A stretch of DNA of 64,000 nucleotides from Eucommia ulmoides (taxonomy: Eukaryota; Streptophyta; Magnoliopsida; Garryales; Eucommiaceae), in the NCBI GenBank assembly GCA_016647705.1, contig CM028330.1:50704897-50768896 (forward strand). Reading direction: 5' to 3'. Both the position numbers and the translations under genes were made by a program. This document shows positions 47,401-58,952 of the stretch, in pieces (position 1 is the first letter of the stretch; each line of letters begins with the position of its first letter). Below the pieces are notes generated by a model. The model did no database searches. It had not been told where the DNA came from and saw only the letters and a program-made list of their open reading frames with translations.

Positions 47401-50400
47401 AGGATGAATTTCAAATAACTTCTTTTCGAAAGTCAGTTTAAATCCTCCCATTTAGTATGTTTTAATTTGTCGATATTCATCTCATAGCATAAACTTTTAA
47501 ATTCAAGTTATAATTTTCAATTATTCATTTCAATCCATTGATCCAAATGCAACCCAACAGCATTTCATTGAGAAAACTTGGGTGGAGAGATCCTAGTCCA
47601 GCAGTATAAAAATCAAAGAAACAAAAACTATTTTAACTTTTAAAAATAGTATTTACAATTATGTTTTTACTGCTTTTTTTTATTTTATTTTAAAAGTACT
47701 TTCTTAAATGCAAAACAAAGGCTACTTTTAAAATTTAAAACTTTTTTCATTTTAAGCAAAAAACGTAGAAAAAAGGAGGTGATCAAACAGTGCCTTACCT
47801 GTTGAAGAGCTGAACATTGACAAATGAGAAAATCTGAGTGAAAACCTTGCGGACTAAGAACGGGGGAACCTGAAAAGCCACATGAGAAACAGGATAATAA
47901 AAATCTGTTTAAGAATAAGAATGTGCAAAGGAAGAAAATTAGAGTAGCCAGCTTACAAACTTCCGAACTTACATGATTTGCTTTCATTATCTTCAAGTAA
48001 TTATCTAGGCTTTTCACGATGCTCTGCCAATGAGCAATGAGAGCTTGTTGAGCAGCAGCATTAGCTTGGGAACGCCCTTTTACTAAACTTGCGCGAGATG
48101 TCCGAGGCGCCTGCGTAAGTGGGACAGATCATTCAGATCCAGTTAAAGAACCCATTAAAATGCATATGGATTGGTTCAACTTTGTGTTAGCACATGCCTA
48201 AACACATAAAATAGAAAGGGAATGAAAATTCTGGTACATTCTTGCGTATGCAACAATACTTTTCATTGCTCTGGTGCTTTATGTGATTATGACCGTTTCA
48301 CTTCTGTAACATGCACAAGATAGTTTGCAGGACATACCTGAATACATAGCCCTAGCAATGGGGAAATTTCTTTCTTTAGATTGTCCCTTATCATCCCGTA
48401 TATCTTCTCAAGGAAGGCTGTAAGTTGCTGCTTGAACAGCAAAGCTGGATATTTGGCCTCAACTTGACGGAAGTCATCCAATCTACCAAGAACGCGGCCA
48501 TTGAGAAATGAGAGCCCCGCACTCTGTGGTGATGATCGCAATCCCTAAGAGACAAATTCATTCATTGAATAGGAGAAATAAGAAAGTCGTCTACAGGTTT
48601 GTTGTCAAAACAAGATGCTAGTGAAAATGAACTTTTTTAGCCCGTACTTGAGACATTCTCCCAAAAAGAGAAGCGGATGATGATCTCCGACGTTGTGGAG
48701 TTAAGCTAGCGGCCCCGCTTGCTTTGAGTGTGTGTTGAAGTAGCATCAACAATGTGGATGTATTACACAACCAGTACGCTAGGGCATCGTTGTTTTCCTG
48801 GACCTTCAGTCAATTCCCAAAGAGAGTAAAATATAAGGCATGAATATATACCCTTACGGATGGGCAAAGTTTGATTTGCAAGTAGGAATGTATACACACA
48901 CACACACAACCACACAAATCTAGCACTTACCTCTACGGCTGAGGCAATTGTTTGAATAATTCGGTCAAATACACTAGTTCTTTCAACTTCAAATGACCTC
49001 CAGTGTAGAAGGCATTTATATATGACACAAGCTGCAACTGGTTTGCTTCCCGAAAATCCCAAGTCTTGTGAAATGCATTTGATCAGCAGATCCTGGTTCT
49101 CCTGTAGAATGGACAGAAAATTGCAGCCAAGAAATTAATAGAACATTTTTTCTGAATTGAAATAGAAGATTCAATGTGCACAAAGTGGTACAATTTCACA
49201 TGCACATCGCAGTGCTACATACTTGCTGCTTTTCATTCAGAGACTTCTGAGGTTTTTCCTCAAATTCAGCGTCTCGCATTTTTGATACAGCAGTGTCCTG
49301 TAATGCATAACATACGATGTAATCCATAACAATATTCCAAACCTTAACAAGCTCATACCAATTCATCCCTTTCTTTCTCTCTCTTTTTTTCTTCTCTTTC
49401 ATTTTTTTTTTCTCTCTAATCGGAAGGCAAAAAGTGGCATCATCTTACAGGTGAAACCTGTGTTTCTCCATTGAGAGCATTTCCGTTCTCTGGAGTTCTC
49501 TGTAATTTTATCAAGAATCCTTCAGAATACCTCCTCAAATTAGTATTAGAATTGAAAATTACCCAATATACAATTCCTACCTGAATAATGGTTGTCTTTG
49601 GCCGTGCAGCTTTGGGTGACATAGTAAGTGCTTGCTGACGAAGTACTTGATTCTCCGACTCTGTGTTGGAAAGTTTCTCTTCAAGCCTGAAATAGAGAAA
49701 AAAGAGCTTTCGAATGGTTCGAGAAACAAGAAAATCAAAGAATGCATGCAGACACGAGAGAGAGAGAGAGACACAAGAGGATAGATAAGCATAAGTTTAT
49801 AGTGTTATACAACATAGGAAGATTAAAGGTGACAAATCGGTTCTCCTGAAATGTGACGATGGATAGCTTCAAGGCTCGAACATTTGTAACAGCAAGTATA
49901 GATTTGGTATGGAAAAACGAAAAGCACAGCACATCAAGTACGTGAAACCATGTTCTTTCAGGCCTTGGTTATGTTAAAAATAAAAGGAACAGTTTTCCAA
50001 CAGACCCAACTTCCATTGGGTGTTTACAAACCTCTGCATAGATTCTTGAAGTTGATCTACTTTTTGCTCTGCACCTTCCAGTTTTTTAACAAGCTCTTCA
50101 TTCCTGACCTGAGTGTCTCTCAGCTCCTTCCTTGTCTCCTCAGCAGTTTCTTTTTCTGATAGCAGCAAAGCCTGTACGATTGATGAAACTCATTAATTCA
50201 GACTTACTAAGCCAGAGAGGTAAAATCTATTTTTCCTTTACAAGCCATGCTATTAATAAGGATATCCATCAGTAAAGTGCTGAATGATGAACATCATATT
50301 TAGCAAAGCGATAGCAGAAAGTAAAATAGTTTCCCCGTTAACTAAGCCGATGTATGTTATGATACGTGATGAGCTTAATCAAGCCAAAGTATCAGTAGAA

Positions 50401-53400
50401 CACCATCAGAACTGCAGTAGAATGAACAAACACAATCCACCCAAAGACATGATAAAGAGGGGGTGCTTAGCCAAATGGTCCTCACAAATTGAGGGCAGGA
50501 CGGATAGAATGAATATAGACCCTATCCTTGACATTATTTTCACAAACATGGATGCTCAATTGCCCTAGCCTAAACAATTACAGTCATTAGCCTAAACATT
50601 GACAAATTCACCAGGCAATGGTGCAGAAGCCAGAACCACACCCATAATCTGTTTTATGAATTATGCACAAAATAAAAAATATAGAATATTTAGAAATTGA
50701 TCTGCAGATGGAAACTGATAGTTGCTGACTTCCACCACCAGAAATTACCGCATTGCACTAAAGCGTAAATGACCATCAGAGCATAGTTATTTAAGTTCAA
50801 ATATAGTAAATGTTCCATATTCCACAGAGTTCGGATAGGAAAAGCATGTCAACCATTACCATTCTTGTCAGAGTGCCTACCTTCAAACTTTCTACTTCAG
50901 CAGTCAATGCATCAACTTTTTCTGTGTCCTGAACTATAACAGGGGTCTCCTTAACAACTGGAGGAGCTTCTTCAATAGCTTTCCGAGCTTCCTCCCGCTC
51001 TTTAATAACTCTAGAATTTGCTTCTTCTACTTGCTTTTGCATTCCATGCAAAGCCTCCTGGAACTTGGCAATTTCTTGGGCTTTTGCCTCTTCTAAATCA
51101 GTCTGTAATAATGAAACCATATGGTGCCAATCAAGCAAAATTACACTAAAATGGCATTTGTGCTAGTAAAACAAAGTAAAAATTACTCTTAATCGCTTCT
51201 CAAGCTGTAACCGCCACGTAAGTTCTTCCACACGTTTTTCTAGCTTGTCCTTTGCTTCTTTAAGTGCTCCTGTTTCTCTTGCAGCCTGAATCATTTCGCA
51301 TATATAGTAAATTAGACATTCTTCATCATACTAAGTTATATAAACATAATTATATGCATGAATGTTTCCAGGCAGGAGGATAAGAATATTAAGAATCAAG
51401 ATTGAACCATTTTGAGCATCCTAAGCTCCCTTCGTGCAACTCGTCTCCTCCAACCACATTGGGTAAAGATAGCAGCCTTCTGAAGACTCTTGTAGTAAGT
51501 ATATGCCGTGTGACAACGCCAATGAGCCTGCACACCACCAAGAAAGATAATGTAATTACCATTCAAGACATCAACAACAATTTAATTTATTACATCCTGA
51601 ATGTGAAATGGCTATAAGACCTGGATCCGAATTGCAGCCTTAGTCTGCTTTCTGTATCTGAATTCATTGCGAGCAGTCATAGACCTCATGCCTGTTTGCA
51701 ATGTAATGGCAGACGACCGTACAACTAAATAAGATTTCCTGGCAACATAACGCCGGAAATTCTTCTGAATCTTAAGAGCTGCTGCTTCCCTTCGCAATTG
51801 CTCATATAGCTTGCAAGCCAATATACCTGATCAAATGAGTGCCCGTGTACGTGTGTCAGAGAGAAAGAGAGCATCTGCATTAAGATCTCTAAATGGCAAA
51901 TGAAAAATCAATAGAATCTCAGTTGGGGCGCAATAATAGGATGATAAATTCTTAATCATTCATCAGGGTAGAAAGGCTTCTCCAAACATTCCATCTTCAG
52001 CATTGAAGATGGAAAAAAATCATCCACAAAACAGCAGGATAGGCTGATACATCATAGATATTTGGTATCGATATGAAATTATGGCATTAAAAGGTTGTGA
52101 AATTTTAAAGAAAACTCCAAAATCGAAAAAACGCAAGGCTCAACTATCCAGAGCTTCTGACATCTTACATCTCAATAGGAATTCATTTCACAGATTGAGG
52201 CTCCTATTTAATATATGAATGCACAACATGCTAACAAGTAACCACATATAACCCATGATGACTCCATAAATTGAATATAATAAATAATATGAAGTTTTAA
52301 GCAATTTTACGACATCCTATTGAATAATAAAGGTAAACATACTGACTGAGCTCTGACAAAAGAATTAATAATAAGTAGAAAGGGAGAGTATAAATGACAC
52401 CAATTAAATGTACCTCGCCAACATGACTGCAATTGAACAGCAGCTTGTCGTAATAAGATGAACTGCTTGCGAGCAATGTGTGTACGGATTTGCCTTTGAA
52501 TGACTTTAGCTGCATTTCCAAGAACCTCTGCTCTCCTCGCATCTAGCTCAGCCATCTGACCAGCTCGTAAGAAAACCTTTGCCCTGCCTAACTGCAGGAC
52601 CAAGATGTCATATAACTAATGGGAACAAAAAATTTCAAGCACCAACAGTAAGTCACATCATATAAAATAAAGAAAAACAGTGACTTCATATGGTACTAGG
52701 CAACGACTATGCACCATAGAAACAACATCTATAAAAGAATCTATTTAATTCATCTCCACAACTGCCTTATCATCTTATGGTACCAAGCAGCATATGCATA
52801 AAATATGTTGAGTTTAAGAATGTTAAATTTACCTGATAACCTTTCAATCCCATTTTGTCCAGAATCAACTGGCATGCTACCTTGTCATCTTGGCTGTACA
52901 AAAAATGGAAAAAGATTTCTTTGAAAAATTGAAAGATGGTGATCATGATTGCCAGGCGTCATTGGATATATCAACCTACAACATATAGCTAACCAACTCC
53001 AATAAAAAAAAATTCAGTTTTTAAAAAAATAAAATGAATATAGTATACTTACTTCCCTTCCAAAACTTCAGGAGCAAGAACACCAAAACGGAGAAGGAAC
53101 TCATAGAATGTTCGTCTTGTGGGGTATCCAGCACAACTGATCCTAATTGCCTCAAGAACACCCTATACAAGAAAAGAAACTTCATAATTTCAATTTCTCC
53201 AAAATATAAGTTGCAGGCAAACATCATATAAAAACAAAACAATGAACACGAGATTTCCCAGAATCCACTTACACCACAGCGCAATTGTTGGATAATGTTC
53301 AAGTTCTCAAATATGGCAGGCTTCAGGACATTGTTTGGCTTCACACATCTGATGTAGTGAGGTTCTGTTGAATTCAAGGTTTCCATTAAAGATTGAAGTT

Positions 53401-56400
53401 GTAGCTGCAAGTACGTAAAACGTATCTCTTACTTATCAGAATATTCTGAGGATCCTGAGCAAGGATTTGTAATAAAATAAATAAATAATAGCACACCACC
53501 GTGCCACATATCAGCTACTTATATTCGAAAATCAAGTTATAATTTATTTAAGGTCTTGATAAAATTATCAAATATGTATCATTAATTGAATCAGACAAAT
53601 GGATGTCAAATCTATCCAGCACTTTACTATCAAAGCTCTGTTTCCTGTAGCATCCCTCTGCCTTGACATTTGGTGCCATAATGAGGGCAAGCGTGCCATG
53701 TGTGGTGCTGCATTATGAGTGAGAGAAAGCCAGAGAAAGCCAGAGAAAGAGAGAGAGAGAGAAGAAGAATGGGATAAAAAGGATCAGTAACGGGCTTCAT
53801 ATGTTTCAATGTACGAGGGGAATTTAAGAGAGGAAAAGAGTTGATTCCCGTGCTAAATTTGTTGACATCACTATACAAGCAGCCCACTTCTGGTTCATTT
53901 CTTTTACAGAGGTAATTGTGAGGCCAGCATAATGGAAAATCTTGAATTATTAGCTGAATATAAGAAAAACCTATGGTTCAGGATTTCGATTATATCAGAA
54001 TGTAGTAGGTTGTTGATTGGGAGTAGCAACAGATCCAAGCAGATTTAATTTCAACTTCTGAGCATTAAAGCAAAAGGCAGTAACAAGTTAGCTTCAAAGA
54101 AACAAATTGCTATCCATCTAGAAAAGGGAAGAGGAAAGGATGTAGGTACCTTGAAGCGTGATCCAATGGAAGAAAACTTCGATGATTTTGAGGATTCTTC
54201 AGGAAGTGGAGGAAATAAACCAGCTACAAAGGGACAGCGAGATGCTGTTAACAGATCCTGATGTTCAGCCACCACGTAATCTTTGTTTTTGTCTAAAAAC
54301 TGGTCAGCCTGATATGTCACCTGAAAAATATGGGTACATGTCAAGAAAACAATCACAGAGAACGAAAAATTTACACCGCTGAGCAGGAAAGTGAAGTTTA
54401 CCTCCCCTGCATAGTGAGATATTGTAAAACTGGTGCGAGAAAGCTTAGGTTTGATGAAACGTTTGTTTTTTGCAAATGTCTGGTATAACTTCTGAGCAAA
54501 TGTCTCATGAGTGGATTTAGGAAACATGCTGCATCAAGCAATTGTACAAACATGATGTAAACCATAACGGGAAAAAACCAAGCAGTCAAAAAAAAACTCA
54601 CATATTTAAATTATAAAAATGGTCATACACTAAGAAGAACATACATCAATAGAAGTCTATGGCCTACTGATAAAGATAGATAATGCATAACAATTGAAAA
54701 CAATGGTTGATCAAGCAGAAAAGGAATTCAGCAGCATACCAAGCTTCATCTAGAAGCGCAATAACACCTCCAGGTTTCTGCGGGAAAAAAAAATTATCTT
54801 AGCTGTCATCAACAGAGTAATCAAATCAAGATATGTGTCGTCGCTCGGATCCCTTTGTTAACCAAGCATCAAGACAATTAGGAATCAAAGACTTTGTATT
54901 ATATGATTTAAAACATATAAATCACGAATCGTACACCATAGTACTGTATCAAGATTTAGTAATTCAAGTACAAATTGATTCAACATACAGATAAAAGTAG
55001 CAAAATCAGGTTTTTTCGTGAGCTATACCCTATCAAAATTTGAAGATTTCGAGTTTTTCATAAAACTACCGAAATCTGATTTTTTGTTAGCTATATAACT
55101 TTTCAAAATTCGAAGATTTTGAGTTTTTTGTAAAAGTAGCAAAATCGAATTTTTTGTATACTATACCCTTCCAAGATTTGAAGATTTAGAACTTTCTTAA
55201 ATCAAGAATCGTACAGTAATTCAAGTACAAATTGATTCAGGTTACAGATTTTAATAGATTGGCCCCTACTGAGCCAATGTGAAATTACAAGTTTGGTAAT
55301 TGCAGTTATCATCTTAAGAGAAGCATTATGACACCGACATAAAGGTAGCTTACGGATATTTACCATAACATGTGAGTCCAGAATTGATAATCATATAAAA
55401 GTCTCGACATAGAAACAAACTTCATTCCTATAAACAAACGAAACAAGGGCTGCACACCTTTTCAATTAGGTCCAATACATCCTGGTTATCAACAAACTCT
55501 ATATAGCTCCAATCTATTTGTTCTTTTTCATATTCTTCCTGTTCCATCTTGAACACATGCTGCAGCAATAATATAGATGACTCTTAAATTAAAACAGAGG
55601 AAGTATTTGATTTAGTGACCAAGAACCTTTTGAAAGAAAAAAAAAAATAAAATAAAATAAAAAAATATATATATATATATATAAGAACGAACGAACCCAA
55701 AAAGAAAAGGGAAAACACCGACCTGATTAAAATGTTGTTGTAGTTTCTCATTAGTAAAATTGATACAGAACTGTTCAAAACTGATTTGTACGTGTATAGT
55801 CAGCAAAACACCAATAAGATTATATAATACATGCAAACCAGATATTGTGTTCCAACCTGTTGTGCTTAAAACTTTCAAACCCATATATATCAAGAACTCC
55901 AATCAGTGACTTTGAGTTCGGATCCTGGCCAATCGAAATGTTTATTTTCTCTACAATCCTGAGTATGACGGGGAAAGTTTGTTATTCACTAATATTTAGA
56001 TCATATGGACTCCAAAAAAATCATTTGCACGTGTCTCTGTGTATTAGACAACAAAGGCGTGTTATTGAAAATTCGTACCAGTCAAACAAGCGGGAGTATA
56101 TGGTTTTAGCGAAAGCATCCCTGCTACCAAGAGCAGCTTCTGGATCAAGAGTCCTTGTAATAACTTCCTCTGGTGTTACCATCACACGTTTAATCAGTGC
56201 ATCTTCCAAGCTTTTGGCATCACACCTATTACATGCATGTGTTCAATAAAATACTTCATCTCGAAAAATATAAAACTGAGATGTTAAGAATTAAGATTCA
56301 GAATATAGAAGATAAACTTACTCGAGCAGTTCGGCTGTCATGTTAAGATGGAACCTAGATTTCTCATCCTTAATGACAGAAGAGTCAATTTCCTCTCCCT

Positions 56401-58884
56401 TTGCAAACTCGACATTACCAAGATGGAGAATAGCAGCCACAACCCTAAATATTGCCTCCTGAAAGCAAATATTCAACATTACAAATCCATAATGTTTAGA
56501 GGAAGGAAAATGAGATCTCTAGGAATAATGGAGAAAGCTAACTTGCTCTTCCTCGCTTATTCCGACTATATCCATAGCCCTTCTGGTAGCAAGATATTCA
56601 TGTCCATCATTTACTCCATCAAGCTCAAAACAATCAGACTGATTTAAGTAATGGAATGATTTAGGGGGTCCCAACTTGTACTTCTCTTTATCCTGCAAAT
56701 CAAGGGAAATGTCAAAAGCTTTTTATCTTCTGAGAGTCACTCATCCATTTCTCTTCAATATAAAGAAAAAGAAGAAAGACAACTAGTTTTTTTTTTTTTT
56801 TAAAGAAAAAAAAAAAACACACACACACACACAAACAAACAAACAAACAAACAAAAAAAGGGGAAAAATAATGACTAGAATACCTCGGGAGGTGCCGCAC
56901 AAAGAAGATAAAAACAGTGGTAATTTCTTTCAGGGCTTGAAATTTGGCAGACACGGGACCTCTCAAGGAGATAAGTTCGTATGGCTGCCCCAGATATTCT
57001 CCCATTCTTATCAAATTGTATCTCAACAAATTTACCAAAACGACTGCATTGAGGAAGTATGATCAACGACAATTAGTTTAATCGGTTTCTTGAAGAAAAT
57101 ATAAACACCCCACAAATACTCAAAAGAACAAACTGAAATATTAACTAAAAAGTATCATTGTGTAAATTAGTTATAAAATAAAAGTAGTTCCACTACACTT
57201 GCTCACCTTGAATTGTTGTTCCTGACAGTTTTTGCATTCCCAAATGCTTCCAGAACTGGATTAGACTGCAAATTTTATTACCAAACACACCAATTCAGGC
57301 AAAATTTCCATATATTTAGATTTTGCGAGTAAATTAAAATTTTCAGAAGCAGATTTTGCAGGAATCCAATGGGCCTAACTCACTCTCATAAGATGCCTTG
57401 TAAGAAGAGGATTGCCTTAGATTTTATATATAAATTAAGATCAGGTAACACAAGCGATGTGGGATTCAACATGCCCCCTCACACGCAGAGCAGACTTTGA
57501 TAAACCACTACGAACGGATATTGGGGGTCCAACATCAATGTGGGATTCAAGATGCCCCCTCACGTGCAGGGAGGACTTTGACAAACCACTGCGAATGAAT
57601 ATCAGGGGCCATCATTGATGTGGGATTTAACATGCCCAACATCAGCAAAAAGCTTAACTCTAATACCATGTAGAAATCCAATGGACCTAACTCACTCTCA
57701 AAAGACGCCTTGTAAGAGGAGGATTGCCGTAGGGTTTATATATAACTTAGGATCAGGTAACACAAAAGATGTGGGATTCAACAGGTTTAATTTCCTAAAT
57801 ATAAGTGAATCAAGAATGAAATAAAATCAATCTTACTTCCAGAACTTGTTGTTCAACTGTCCGTCCTTCTACTCCAGATCGACCACCAAGGTAAGCAAGA
57901 TATCTCATGAGCATCTTTGTTGTCTCAGTCTTACCAGCACCACTTTCTCCACTTACCAAAATCGAGTTGCTCTTTCCCTCGTTGATCATTGCCCTGCTTA
58001 CAGAAGTAAATGCATGAACAAAAGTGTCATCCAAAACGATGTATTCTTGTACATACGGATTACAGAAACATTACCTGAACGCAACATCTGCAACAGCAAA
58101 AACATGAGGACTAAGCTCTCCAAACGCTGCCCCTTTATATTGTTCCATCATGTGTGTATCATATAGATGAGGTAACCTTTGAAACGGATTTATTGCAATC
58201 AAGATGTTCCCAGTATATGTCTGGGAAAGAGATGGAAGTCAAATAAAATATCAGCAAAAATTGGTAGTTCTTATAATGATTACCAACTTTATATAATTCG
58301 AGAAGGAAAATAATGTCATACATAAATTTCATTAAGTTCATATCTGGCAGCCAGATTTTGTAGTACTCCTGGTTCATGCAAATATGAAAGCTTAGTCATG
58401 TCATCAACACCTCCCGGAGGAGCTTCACTATCCTTTGGGAATACTTTCGAAATATTTGTGACAACCTGCAGTTATAGTGATCAATAAGACTATAGAACCA
58501 CAATAATTAAAAAAAAATACGAGAGAGAGTACCCAAGTCAAAGACAAACGATTAGATTCAAAAGTTATGCATTAACCATTTACTTGAATCCCTATATGTT
58601 TGCACACCAAAAAATAACTCAAACCAAAGTCAAAACACTGAAACTCTTAATCAGAATAAGTAACGTGAAAAATAGCGTCAGTCCATATTCTATATACTGG
58701 GTAATTACTTGCATTGATGTTGTACAACATCTCTGAGAGCATCAGATTGGTGAAAGGAGAATAACTTTAGTAAGGTTATTTGTGTGTGGGTGTGTGTGTC
58801 TTTGTGCACGTGTAGTATTATAAAAAAGGTGTCAAGATGCCTTTAGTATGGCCTATCTTCTGAAATATTTTTTTTTTTTTTTTT

Positions 58885-58952
<68 letters not shown>

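Noticed and set aside
55845-56249. Plus-strand open frame across the myosin motor region
   Set aside because: It is antisense to exons 10 and 11 of the myosin, which have consistent splice sites and family similarity.
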